From Bacillus subtilis subsp. subtilis (GTDB taxonomy: Bacteria > Pseudomonadota > Gammaproteobacteria > Xanthomonadales > Xanthomonadaceae), in NCBI GenBank assembly GCA_021733645.1, contig JAHREJ010000024.1:1-63658 (forward strand): a DNA stretch of 63,658 nucleotides. Direction: 5' to 3'. Shown piece after piece: positions 40,760 through 49,614 of the stretch (positions within the stretch are counted from its first letter, which is position 1; each line of letters begins with the position of its first letter). The position numbers and the translations under genes were made by a program. The notes beneath the pieces were generated by a model. That model searched no databases, was not told the origin of the DNA, and worked only from the letters and a program-made list of their open reading frames with translations.

Positions 40760-42394
40760 TCAGCCGAGGCTGCGCGCGGTGTTGATGACGTTGATGCCGT
40801 TGAAGCGCGCGGTAGACGAACCGTGCGAGACCGCCGAGACCTGGCCCGGCTGGCCCTTGCCGTCGAAGAACGAACCGCCCAGGCGGTAGTCGCGCTCATC
40901 GGCCACGGCACTGCAGGCGTTCCAGAACTCCGGCGTGCGGATCTGGTAAGCCACGTCTTCGAGCATGCGGGTGATCTTGCCGTTCTTGATTTCGTAGAAC
41001 AGCTGGCCGCCGAACTGCGCGTTGTAGCGCTGCTGGTCGATCGAGAACGACCCGTCGCCGATGATGTAGATGCCGTTTTCCACGTCCTTGACCATGTCGG
41101 CCACGCTCAGTGGGGTCTTGCCCGGCGCCAGCGACACGTTGGCCATGCGCTGGAACTGCACGCTGGACCAGGAATCGGCGTAGCAGCAGCCGTCCGATTC
41201 GGTCTTGCCCAGGATGTGGGCCTGGTCGCGGATGGTCTGGTAATCCACCAGCTTGCCGTCGCTGATCAGGTCCCAACGCTTGGTCTTGACCCCTTCGTCG
41301 TCGTAGGCCACCGCGCCGAGGCTGCCCGGCTGGGTCTTGTCGGCAAAGATGTTGACCTTGTCGCTACCGTACTGGAAGTGCTGCTCGCGCTTGTCCAGGG
41401 TGGCAAAGCTGGTGCCGGCATAGTTGGCTTCGTAGCCAAGCACGCGGTCCAGTTCCAGCGGGTGGCCCACCGATTCGTGGATGGTCAGCCAGGTATGCGA
41501 CGGGTCCAGGATCAGGTCGTACTTGCCCGGCTTCACCGACGGTGCCTTCAACTTCTCCTGCGCCTGCTTGGCCGCGGCGATCGCATCTTCCTTCATGTCG
41601 TAGGAAGAACTGTAGTTGACGACCCCGTTGGGGGTGAGCACCTTGCCGGCGGCCGCGCCATCGAGGTATTCGTAGCCCATGCCCATTGGGGCCGACAGGC
41701 CTTCGCGGGTGCGGAACTTGCCGCTGGCCTTGTCGATGGCGGTGATGGTCATCGGCGCCCAGATGCGGTGCACGTCCTGGTCGATGTAGGAACCATCGGT
41801 GGAAGCGAAGTACTTCTGTTCGTTGACCAGGAACAGCATCGAGTTGACGAAGCTGGCGCCGGCGGCCAACGCGGCGGCGTTGACGTCCAGCAGCAGGTCC
41901 ACCTTTTCCTTGATCGGTACGTCCATCGCGTTCTTGCGGATCGGGGTCTTCCAGCTCACCTCACCCACGCCCGGCGCGGCGGCCAGCTGCACCGGCGCGG
42001 TCTGCACGCCGGCGTTGGCCTTGGCAATCGCGGCGGCCTGCTGCGCGGCGCGGGCCACATCGGCGGTGCCCAGCTGGTTGGTGGCGGCAAAGCCCCAGGC
42101 GCCATTGACGATCACGCGGATGCCCACACCGGTGGATTCGGTGTTGACCACGTTCTGCACCTTGTCTTCGCGGGTGATCACGAACTGGCGCAGGTAGCGC
42201 CCGATGCGCACGTCGCAGTAGGTGGCACCGGCCTGGCGGGCGGCGGCCAGCGCGGCATCGGCCAGGCGCTTTTTCAGCCCCAGGTCCAGGGTGCTGTGCA
42301 GCTGCTCGGCGGCGATCACCTTGCCGAAGAACGCCGGCACGATCAGGCCGCCAGCGGTAAGCCCGGTCAGGGCAAGGAAGTCACGTCTTTGCAA
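40760..42394 (-). CDS. TldD-like zinc metalloprotease with twin-arginine leader (paralog 1)
   Basis: A 544-residue TldD-family metalloprotease. The zinc motif HESVGH is at 306-311, followed by LELDRVLGYEANYAGTS. The leader QRRDFLALTGLTAGG matches a twin-arginine signal and ends near VIAAE (about residue 30), so export of a folded enzyme is predicted. In E. coli TldD a cysteine in a GxCGK segment near the C-terminus completes the zinc site. Here the matching region reads GGSFFDGKGQPGQ without cysteine. The start codon is TTG (42394), preceded by GGAGAG. The next gene is TldE. Confidence 0.85.
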   Translation of the reverse strand: MQRRDFLALTGLTAGGLIVPAFFGKVIAAEQLHSTLDLGLKKRLADAALAAARQAGATYCDVRIGRYLRQFVITREDKVQNVVNTESTGVGIRVIVNGAWGFAATNQLGTADVARAAQQAAAIAKANAGVQTAPVQLAAAPGVGEVSWKTPIRKNAMDVPIKEKVDLLLDVNAAALAAGASFVNSMLFLVNEQKYFASTDGSYIDQDVHRIWAPMTITAIDKASGKFRTREGLSAPMGMGYEYLDGAAAGKVLTPNGVVNYSSSYDMKEDAIAAAKQAQEKLKAPSVKPGKYDLILDPSHTWLTIHESVGHPLELDRVLGYEANYAGTSFATLDKREQHFQYGSDKVNIFADKTQPGSLGAVAYDDEGVKTKRWDLISDGKLVDYQTIRDQAHILGKTESDGCCYADSWSSVQFQRMANVSLAPGKTPLSVADMVKDVENGIYIIGDGSFSIDQQRYNAQFGGQLFYEIKNGKITRMLEDVAYQIRTPEFWNACSAVADERDYRLGGSFFDGKGQPGQVSAVSHGSSTARFNGINVINTARSLG

Positions 42395-42528
42395 GGCAGC
42401 TCTCCACGTCGGTGTGGGGGTGGCAGGGAAACGGCGACATCACAGCAACCGCAGGGGCGTTGGCCCCGATGCTTGCGGGCGCCGGAAGGGGGCGTCAAAT
42501 GACGAATGGCGTGGTGGCGTGCGCAGGC

Positions 42529-44157
42529 TCATCCCAGGCTGCGCGCGGTGTTGATGATGTTGATGCCATCAAAGCGCGTGGTGGAGGAGCCATGCGACAC
42601 CGCCGACACCTGGCCGGGCTGGCCCTTGCCATCGAAGAACGAACCGCCGAAGCGGAAGTCGCGCTCATCGCAGATCGCGCTGCAGGCGTTCCAGAACTCC
42701 GGCGTGCGGATCTGGTAGGCCGCATCTTCGACCATGCCGGCGATCTGGCCGTTCTTGATCTGGTAGTACAACTGGCCGCCGAACTGCGCGTTGAAGCGCT
42801 GCTGGTCGATGGAATACGAGCCGCGGCCGTGGATGTAGATGCCGTTTTCCACGTCCTTGATCATGTCGGCCACGCTCAGCGGGGTCTTGCCCGGCGCCAG
42901 CGACACGTTGGCCATGCGCTGGAACTGCACGCTGGACCAGGAATCGGCGTAGCTGCAGCCGTGCGATTCGGTTTCGCCCAGCAGGTGCACTTCATCGCGG
43001 GTGGCCTGGTAGTTGACCAGGATGCCGTCTCGGACCAGGTCCCAGCGCTTGGTCTTGACCCCTTCATCGTCGTAGCCCACCGCACCCAGGCTGCCGGGGG
43101 CGGTCTTGTCGGCGAAGAAGTTGACCCGCTCGCTGCCCCAGCGGAAACCGGCGTCGCGCTTGTCCAGGGTGGCAAAGCTGGTGCCGGCGTAGTTGGCTTC
43201 ATAGCCGAGCACGCGGTCCAGTTCCAGCGGGTGGCCGACGTTTTCGTGGATGGTCAGGAACAGGTTGGACGGGTCCAGCACCAGGTCGTACTTGCCCGGC
43301 TTCACCGAGGGCGCCTTGAGCTTTTCGCGCGCCTGCCGCGCCGCGGCGATGGCATCTTCCACCGGGTCGTAGGAATCCCGGTAGGCGGTGACGCCGCCGG
43401 GCAGGGCGATCTTGCCGCTGGCGTCGCCATCCAGGAATTCGTAGCCCATCCCCATCGGCGAAGACAGCCCGGCGCGGGTGCGGAACTTGCCGCTGGCCTT
43501 GTCGATGGCGGTGGCGGTGAACGGCAGCCAGATGCGGTGCACGTCCTGGTCGATGAACGAGCCATCGCTGGAGGCGAAGTACTTCTGTTCGTTGACCAGG
43601 AACAGCGTGGAGTTGATGAAATTGGCGCCGGCGTTGAGCGCGGCCGCGTTCAGACTAAGCAGCAGGTCGACCTTGTCCTGGATCGGCACGGCCATCGCAT
43701 TGGTGCGGATGGGCGTCTTCCAGCTCACCTCGCCCACCCCACGCACCGGCGCCAGCTGCACCGGACGGGTCTGGATGCTGGCGTTGGCACGGGCGATGGC
43801 GGCGGCCTGCTCCACGGCGGCCTTGACCGCCGCCGGGGTCTGCTGGTGCGTGGCGGCAAAGCCCCAGGCACCGTTGACGATCACCCGGATGCCGATCCCC
43901 GACGATTCGCGGTTGGTGACGTTCTGCACCTGCGCCTCGCGGGTGATCACCGCCTGGTTGAGGTAGCGCCCGATGCGCACGTCGCAGTAGCTGGCCCCCA
44001 GCCGCTTGGCCGTGGCCAGCGCCGCCTCGGCCAGGACCTTCTTGCGGCCCACGTCGCCCGGCTCGAGCAGTTGCTCGGCGGCGATCAGGCGGGAGTGCGG
44101 CAGCATCAGGCCAGCCAGGCCCATTCCAGACAGCGTCAGAAACTCACGGCGTTGCAC
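42529..44157 (-). CDS. TldD-like zinc metalloprotease with twin-arginine leader (paralog 2)
   Basis: A 542-residue paralog of the next gene. The zinc motif HENVGH is at 304-309, and the C-terminal tail GKGQPGQVSAVSHGSS is the same. The leader QRREFLTLSGMGLAGLML fits a twin-arginine signal peptide. A GTG start at 44157 was chosen by alignment with paralog 1; a TTG at 44247 would add 30 residues before the leader. It is the promoter-proximal gene of the cluster. The divergent methyltransferase starts 142 bp away, so the promoter lies in that space. A gap of 134 bp separates it from paralog 1. Confidence 0.83.
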   Translation of the reverse strand: MQRREFLTLSGMGLAGLMLPHSRLIAAEQLLEPGDVGRKKVLAEAALATAKRLGASYCDVRIGRYLNQAVITREAQVQNVTNRESSGIGIRVIVNGAWGFAATHQQTPAAVKAAVEQAAAIARANASIQTRPVQLAPVRGVGEVSWKTPIRTNAMAVPIQDKVDLLLSLNAAALNAGANFINSTLFLVNEQKYFASSDGSFIDQDVHRIWLPFTATAIDKASGKFRTRAGLSSPMGMGYEFLDGDASGKIALPGGVTAYRDSYDPVEDAIAAARQAREKLKAPSVKPGKYDLVLDPSNLFLTIHENVGHPLELDRVLGYEANYAGTSFATLDKRDAGFRWGSERVNFFADKTAPGSLGAVGYDDEGVKTKRWDLVRDGILVNYQATRDEVHLLGETESHGCSYADSWSSVQFQRMANVSLAPGKTPLSVADMIKDVENGIYIHGRGSYSIDQQRFNAQFGGQLYYQIKNGQIAGMVEDAAYQIRTPEFWNACSAICDERDFRFGGSFFDGKGQPGQVSAVSHGSSTTRFDGINIINTARSLG

Positions 44158-44299
44158 AGCTTGCGATTCCCCAGGTACGGTCGCAGGCAGGGTGCCGGCG
44201 ACAGTGAACAAGTCTTCGACTTTCGTTGGCTGCTGGCAGTGGCACAAGTGACTGCGGTCATGGTTGGATGTGTCTTCTCCAATTCATCTTGAGCATTGC

Positions 44300-44920
44300 A
44301 TGAGCCAGCAGCGTTGGTCCGAGGCCTGCGAGCGCAACCAGGCGCCGATCCTGGCGGTGCTGCAGCGGCACCTGCACGATCGCCAGCGCGTATTGGAGAT
44401 TGGCAGCGGCACCGGCCAGCACGCGGCGTACTTCGCCGCACAGTTGCCGCACCTGCAGTGGCAGGCCAGCGACCACCCGGACTACGTGGCGGGCATTGCC
44501 GAGCGCCTGGCGCAGGTCGCGCTGCCCAATGCGCCTGCACCGTGGCCACTACAGGCCGTGCTGTCGCCCGTGCCGGGCCTGGCCCCGGTGCCGGCGGCGC
44601 CGTTGGGTTTCGATGCGGTGTTCAGTGCCAACACCCTGCACATCATGAGCTGGGCGCACGTGCAGGCGTTGTTCGCCGGGCTGCCAGCGGTGATGGCGGA
44701 AAGCGCGCTGCTGTGCATCTACGGGCCGTTCAACGACCACGGTGATTTCAGCAGTGACAGCAACCGCCAGTTCGACGCGTGGCTGAAGGCGCGCGATCCC
44801 GCCTCGGGCATCCGCGATGCGGAGGCAGTGGACGCGCTGGCCGCCGCGCAGGGGCTGCACCTGGTCGAGGACGTGGCGATGCCGGCCAACAATCGGCTGC
44901 GGGTGTGGCAGCGCGGGTAA
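44300..44920 (+). CDS. DUF938 class I methyltransferase-like protein
   Basis: A 206-residue protein of the DUF938 family with a SAM-dependent methyltransferase fold. The SAM loop is VLEIGSGTGQHAAYFA near residue 33, followed by QASDHPDYVAG and the family signature FSANTLHIMSWAHVQALFAG. The substrate is unknown. The ATG at 44300 follows a longer frame starting at 44264 that adds nothing recognisable. It is divergent from the TldD cluster and is followed by two large hairpins. Confidence 0.88.
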   Translation: MSQQRWSEACERNQAPILAVLQRHLHDRQRVLEIGSGTGQHAAYFAAQLPHLQWQASDHPDYVAGIAERLAQVALPNAPAPWPLQAVLSPVPGLAPVPAAPLGFDAVFSANTLHIMSWAHVQALFAGLPAVMAESALLCIYGPFNDHGDFSSDSNRQFDAWLKARDPASGIRDAEAVDALAAAQGLHLVEDVAMPANNRLRVWQRG

Positions 44921-44954
44921 TCCGGTGGCAGTTGCCAGTGTCGTCATGGCCGGC

Positions 44955-44985
44955 GTAGGGGCGCCAGGGTTTCTGGACCCTGGCG
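44955..44985 (+). repeat. GTAG-headed hairpin after the methyltransferase gene
   Basis: GTAGGGG then CGCCAGGGT-TTCTGG-ACCCTGGCG, a perfect 9-bp stem, 34 bp after the stop of the DUF938 gene. It resembles a SMAG element with a different stem. Confidence 0.75.
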
Positions 44986-45004
44986 ACAGCAGGTTGCTGC
45001 CGGT

Positions 45005-45048
45005 GTAGACCAACGCTGACATTCAGAAGAATGCCAGCGTTGGTTTAC
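45005..45048. terminator. Long near-perfect palindrome, bidirectional terminator candidate
   Basis: Left arm GTAGACCAACGCTGACATTC and right arm GAATGCCAGCGTTGGTTTAC flank an AGAA loop, with only two mismatches over 20 bp. It lies between the convergent DUF938 and oxidoreductase genes. The only U-rich element is a short TTT near the right end, so termination is probable rather than certain. It may be a fused SMAG dimer. Confidence 0.7.
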
Positions 45049-45050
45049 CC

Positions 45051-48000
45051 TCATGCCACCTGCACGATATGCAGCGCCCGCGGGTTGTTCCACTGCGCCA
45101 GCAGCGTGGCTTCCCGCGCCTTGGCTTTGTGCAGGTGCGCTTCCTTGACGTGCCCGTAGCCGCGGATGTGCTCGGGGATGCTGGCAATCTCCACCGCCAA
45201 TGCCACCCGGTCATCGCTCAGGCCGTCCAGCAGCAGCGCCACGGTCTGCTCGTAGTCGGCGATCAGCTGGCGCTCGCCACGGCGTTCGGCGGTGCGGCCG
45301 AACACGTCGAAGGTGCCACCGCGCAGGAACTTCAGTTTGGCCAACAGGCCGAACGCCTTGAGCATCCACGGGCCGTATTCCTGCTTGATCAGGCGACCCT
45401 GTTCGTCCTTCTTCGCAAACAGCGGCGGCGCCAGGTGGAAGCGCACCTGGAAATCGCCTTCGAACTGCTGCTGCAGGCGGCGCTGGAACTCGCCACTGGT
45501 GTACAGCCGCGCCACTTCGTACTCGTCCTTGTAGGCCAGCAGCTTGAAGTAGTAGCGCGCCACGGTTTCGGTCAGCGCGGTGCTGCCGACCTTGTCCCAC
45601 TCGGCGGCCCGCACCTTCTCAACCAGCGTGCGGTAACGCGCGGCATAGGCGGGGTCCTGGTAATCGGTGAGGAAGCGCACGCGGCGTTCCACCAGCTCGT
45701 CCAGCGAGCGCGACAGGCGTTCGTCGTCCAGCGGCAGGAACGCCACGTCCTCGCCCACGCCGTGGCCGGGCAGGCCACGCAGCTCGCGTTCGTCAGCCGT
45801 ATTGCGCGGGGCGGCGTTGGCACCCCACTCGTTGCCTTCCCACTCGCCGGGCGGCAGGTCGTGCAACGGGCCTGGGGTACGTTCGGCATCGGTGTGGCTG
45901 TTGCGGACCAGGCCGGCGGCCTGCTGCACCGCCTGCGGATCGACAGCGGCCAGGCGACCCCAGGCGAATGCCTGCTGGTTCATGGCCACGGCCGCGCCAT
46001 TGAGCTCGACCGCGCGCATCAGCGCCTCGAACGAAATCGGCACCAGGCCCTGCTGCCAGGCATAGCCCAGGATGAACAGGTTGGCGGCAATCGCATCGCC
46101 CAGCAGCGCGGTGGCCAGCTGGGTGGCGTCCAGCAGCATCGGCTCGCGCCCGCCCAGCGCCACGCGGATGCCGGCGATGATGTCGGCGGCCGGGAACTGC
46201 ATGTCCGGGCGGGTGGTGAAGGTGCCGGGCATCGCTTCGTAGGTGTTCAACACCACCTGCGAGCGCTCGGCACGCACCTTGGACAGGGCCCAGTAATCGT
46301 TGACCACCACCATGTCGCAGCCCACCACCAGGTCGGCTTCACCGGCGGCGATACGCACCGCGTGGATGTCTTCGGGCGTGCGCGCGATACGGATATGGGT
46401 GGTGACCGCGCCGCCCTTCTGGGCCAGCCCGGTCTGGTCGAGCACGCTGGCGCCCTTGCCTTCCAGGTGCCCGGCCATGCCCAGCAGCGCACCGATGGTG
46501 ACCACGCCGGTGCCACCGACGCCGGTGATCAGGATGTTCCAGGGCTGTTCCAGCGTGGTGCGGAAGGTGGGGGCGGGCAGGTTGTCCAGCAGTGCGGTGC
46601 GGTCGCTGCGCGCACCCTTGCGCGGCTTGCCGCCATGCACGGTGACAAAGCTCGGGCAGAACCCGGTGGTGCAGCTGTAGTCCTTGTTGCAGTTGGACTG
46701 GTCGATGTCGCGCTTGCGCCCGAACTCGGTTTCCTTGGGCAGCACCGACACGCAGAAGCTCTTCTGCCCGCAATCGCCGCAGCCTTCGCAGACCAGCGAA
46801 TTGACCACCACCCGCTTGGGCGGATCCACCAGCTTGCCGCGCTTGCGGCGGCGGCGCTTCTCGGTGGCGCAGGTCTGTTCGTAGATCAGGATGCTGGTGC
46901 CCTTCACCTCGCGCAGCTGCTTCTGCACCGCGTCCAGCTCGGCACGATCAAAGAACTCCACGCCCTGGGGGAACAGCTCGCGCTTGTTCCACTTGCCGAT
47001 CTCATCACTCACCAACATGATGGTCTGCACGCCTTCGGCACGCATCTGGTGGGCGATCTGCGGCACGCTCAGGGTGCCGTCCACCGGCTGTCCGCCGGTC
47101 ATGGCCACCGCGTCGTTGTAGAGAATCTTGTAAGTGATGTTCACCCCGGCGGCGATCGCCTGGCGGATCGCCAGCGAGCCGCTGTGGAAATAGGTGCCGT
47201 CGCCGAGGTTCTGGAATACGTGCTCGGTGTCGGTAAATGCCGCCTGCCCGGCCCAGGTGACGCCTTCGCCGCCCATGTGGGTGAAGGTGTCGGTGCTGCG
47301 GTCCATCCAGGTCACCATGTAATGGCAACCGATCCCGCCCAGCGCGCGCGAGCCTTCCGGCACGCGGGTGGAGGTGTTGTGCGGGCAGCCGGAGCAGTAA
47401 TGCGGCACGCGCGGGAAGCTGGCGCGCGGCAGTGCCAGTTCGGCTTCCTTTTCATCCATCCAGCGCAGGCGCTGTTCGATGGATTCATTGCTGAAGAAGC
47501 GCTGGATGCGCCGGCCGATGACACCGGCGATGGTGGCCGGGGTGAGTTCGTTGGTGGACGGCAGGATCCACGTGCCTGCCTCGTCGTACTTGCCCACGAT
47601 GGACGGACGCGCGCCGGCACTGGCCGGCCAGTTGTAGAACTGTTCCTTCATCTGGCGCTCGATGAAGGCGCGCTTTTCTTCCACCACCACGATGTCTTCA
47701 AGACCTTCGGCAAAGCGCGCGATGCCCACCGGCTCCAGTGGCCAGGTCATGCCGACCTTGTACACGCGGATGCCGATGTCGGCGCAGGCCTGCTCGTCCA
47801 GGCCCAGGTATTCCAGCGCCTGGAGCACGTCCAGGTAGCTCTTGCCGGTGGTGACGATGCCCAGCCGCGCGCGCGGCGAATCCATCACCACCCGGTCGAT
47901 GCCGTTGGCGCGGGCAAAGGCCTGTGCCGCGGCCACCGCATAACGGTGCAGGCGCATTTCCTGGTCCAGCGGCGGATCCGGCCAACGGATGTTGAGTCCG

Positions 48001-48752
48001 CCGGCGGGCATCTCGAAGTCGCCAGGCAGGATGATCTGCCGCGCGAACGGGTCCACCTGCACCGAGGCCGACGATTCCACCGTTTCGGCGATGGTCTTGA
48101 AGCCGATCCAGCGCCCGGTATAGCGGCTCATGGCCCAGCCCAGCAGGCCCATGTCCAGGATGTCCTGCACGCCGGCCGGGTTCAGCACCGGCATCATCGC
48201 GCTGACAAATTCGTCCTCGCTGCCGTGCGGCAACGTCGAGCTGCGGCAGGCGTGGTCATCGGCGGCCAGCGCCAACACGCCGCCATGCACCGAGGTGCCG
48301 GCGGCATTGGCGTGCTTGAACACATCGCCGCAGCGGTCCACGCCGGGGCCCTTGCCATACCACATGCCATATACGCCCTGGACCTTGGCGCCCGGGAACA
48401 GGTTGGTCTGCTGGGTGCCCCAGACCATCGTGGCGCCCAGGTCCTCGTTGAGGCCGGGGGTGAACTTCACCCGCGCTGCCTCCAGGTGCTGGCGGGCCCG
48501 CCACAGTTCCAGGTCGAAGCCGCCCAGCGGGCTGCCGCGGTAGCCGCTGATGAAGCCGGCGGTGTCCAGCCCGGCGGCCTCGTCGCGCAGGCGCTGCATC
48601 AACGGCAGTCTGACCAGTGCCTGCACCCCGCTCAGGTAGATGCGGCCATCGGTACGGGTGTACTTGTGGTCCAGCGTATAGCTGTCGTCCAGCGCCCCGG
48701 CGTTGGGCCAGTTGGCGGAGGAGGGCGAGGTGAGTTCGGCGGTACTGGTCAT
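45051..48752 (-). CDS. Indolepyruvate ferredoxin oxidoreductase, single-chain fusion
   Basis: A 1233-residue 2-oxoacid oxidoreductase that oxidatively decarboxylates arylpyruvates (or branched 2-oxoacids) to acyl-CoA using thiamine diphosphate. The N-terminal part is the alpha-like core (GFISGYRGSPLGGFDLELW). A CoA/TPP region follows (HYCSGCPHNTST; GIGCHYMVTWMDRSTDTFTHMGGEG). Next is a cysteine-rich cluster segment (CEGCGDCGQKSFC; CNKDYSCTTGFCPSF), then the gamma/beta part (ITGVGGTGVVTIGALLGMAG). The start at 48752 (MTSTAELTS) is the first with the family N-terminus; a frame running to 49460 was rejected. It stands alone. Confidence 0.93.
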   Translation of the reverse strand: MTSTAELTSPSSANWPNAGALDDSYTLDHKYTRTDGRIYLSGVQALVRLPLMQRLRDEAAGLDTAGFISGYRGSPLGGFDLELWRARQHLEAARVKFTPGLNEDLGATMVWGTQQTNLFPGAKVQGVYGMWYGKGPGVDRCGDVFKHANAAGTSVHGGVLALAADDHACRSSTLPHGSEDEFVSAMMPVLNPAGVQDILDMGLLGWAMSRYTGRWIGFKTIAETVESSASVQVDPFARQIILPGDFEMPAGGLNIRWPDPPLDQEMRLHRYAVAAAQAFARANGIDRVVMDSPRARLGIVTTGKSYLDVLQALEYLGLDEQACADIGIRVYKVGMTWPLEPVGIARFAEGLEDIVVVEEKRAFIERQMKEQFYNWPASAGARPSIVGKYDEAGTWILPSTNELTPATIAGVIGRRIQRFFSNESIEQRLRWMDEKEAELALPRASFPRVPHYCSGCPHNTSTRVPEGSRALGGIGCHYMVTWMDRSTDTFTHMGGEGVTWAGQAAFTDTEHVFQNLGDGTYFHSGSLAIRQAIAAGVNITYKILYNDAVAMTGGQPVDGTLSVPQIAHQMRAEGVQTIMLVSDEIGKWNKRELFPQGVEFFDRAELDAVQKQLREVKGTSILIYEQTCATEKRRRRKRGKLVDPPKRVVVNSLVCEGCGDCGQKSFCVSVLPKETEFGRKRDIDQSNCNKDYSCTTGFCPSFVTVHGGKPRKGARSDRTALLDNLPAPTFRTTLEQPWNILITGVGGTGVVTIGALLGMAGHLEGKGASVLDQTGLAQKGGAVTTHIRIARTPEDIHAVRIAAGEADLVVGCDMVVVNDYWALSKVRAERSQVVLNTYEAMPGTFTTRPDMQFPAADIIAGIRVALGGREPMLLDATQLATALLGDAIAANLFILGYAWQQGLVPISFEALMRAVELNGAAVAMNQQAFAWGRLAAVDPQAVQQAAGLVRNSHTDAERTPGPLHDLPPGEWEGNEWGANAAPRNTADERELRGLPGHGVGEDVAFLPLDDERLSRSLDELVERRVRFLTDYQDPAYAARYRTLVEKVRAAEWDKVGSTALTETVARYYFKLLAYKDEYEVARLYTSGEFQRRLQQQFEGDFQVRFHLAPPLFAKKDEQGRLIKQEYGPWMLKAFGLLAKLKFLRGGTFDVFGRTAERRGERQLIADYEQTVALLLDGLSDDRVALAVEIASIPEHIRGYGHVKEAHLHKAKAREATLLAQWNNPRALHIVQVA

Positions 48753-48882
48753 GGCTGGCCCGGCAAGTCGGCTGGCACGGCCGCAGCGAACACGGCCGGA
48801 AAGGCGCGGATTGTAACAGTGACGCCAAAATCGCCCCGGCACTCGCGCCGGGCCGCACGCTGCGGTTAGGATCGGAGCGGGA

Positions 48883-48898
48883 GGTTGTTGTGACAACC
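48883..48898. promoter_or_regulatory. Small inverted repeat upstream of the secreted TPR gene
   Basis: GGTTGT-TGTG-ACAACC, 14 bp upstream of the start codon and just before its ribosome site. It may be a leader hairpin or operator. Confidence 0.35.
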
Positions 48899-48911
48899 CG
48901 GGGGAGTTTGC

Positions 48912-49574
48912 ATGGCAGTGGCAAGACACAGGCGCGCCGGCGTGAGGCTGGCGGCTGGATTGGCTGCGGCGTTGATCGCCGCAATGACGACATCCGGGGC
49001 GGCAGCGCAACCGCTGCCGGCCGTGCAGGAGTTCTACTTCGACCAGGACAGCGCCGCCGCACCGGTTGTGGTGGTGCGTGGCGAAGGCAGTGACCTGATC
49101 GAGCAGCTGATGAAGCAGCGCGAGCGTGGCCGCAAATCGCTGGATGCCACCGTGCAGCTGGCCAGCGTGGCCATCGCACAGGGCCGCCCGGAACTGGGCC
49201 GCAGCCTGTACCAGGAAGCCCTCGCCAGCGCTGCGGCCAGCACCGTGGCCGGGCGCACGGTGCGCTGGAACTACGGCTGGGACCTGTTCCGGCTGGGCGA
49301 AACGGATGCCGCGCTGGCGCAGTGGAGCACCGCGCAGAGCGGGCTGCGCGGCAACCCGGCGTGGGTGCCGGCCACCTATGCGCTGGCGTTGTGGACCCTG
49401 GGCCGCAAGGACGATGCCGTGCAGTGGTACGCCGCGGCGGTACGCACCGAGCCGCAGCAATGGGGCAGCAGCGCGCGTTATGCCGAGCTGTTGCCCAGCT
49501 GGCGTGACAGCGAGCGTGCCACCCTGGCCGAGGTCCAGCAGGCCTGGGCAACACAGCCGCCTGCCTGGCCCTGA
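48912..49574 (+). CDS. Secreted tetratricopeptide-like protein
   Basis: A 220-residue exported protein with a signal peptide (GVRLAAGLAAALIAAMTTSGAAAQ). Helical repeats of the TPR/Sel1 kind follow: LASVAIAQGRPELGRSLYQEAL, WDLFRLGETDAALAQWSTAQ and YALALWTLGRKDDAVQWYAAAV. This suggests a protein-binding scaffold in the periplasm. The ribosome site GGGGAG is five bases before the ATG. It is divergent from the oxidoreductase and convergent with the AAA gene. I do not recognise a named family. Confidence 0.8.
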   Translation: MAVARHRRAGVRLAAGLAAALIAAMTTSGAAAQPLPAVQEFYFDQDSAAAPVVVVRGEGSDLIEQLMKQRERGRKSLDATVQLASVAIAQGRPELGRSLYQEALASAAASTVAGRTVRWNYGWDLFRLGETDAALAQWSTAQSGLRGNPAWVPATYALALWTLGRKDDAVQWYAAAVRTEPQQWGSSARYAELLPSWRDSERATLAEVQQAWATQPPAWP

Positions 49575-49582
49575 GCGGGGCA

Positions 49583-49604
49583 GCCGGGCAGAGCCCGGCG
49601 CTAC
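49583..49604 (-). repeat. SMAG-type palindrome between convergent genes
   Basis: GCCGGGC-AGA-GCCCGGCGCTAC, the reverse of a GTAG-headed element with a GCCGGGC stem, fills the 40-bp gap between the TPR gene and the AAA gene. The same stem occurs between gltB and gltD. Confidence 0.85.
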
Positions 49605-49614
49605 GGCGCGAGGG

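Noticed and set aside
38695..44157. RiPP (microcin-like) biosynthesis cluster around TldD/E
   Set aside because: I found no precursor-peptide frame, cyclodehydratase or transporter; the MoxR partners point elsewhere.
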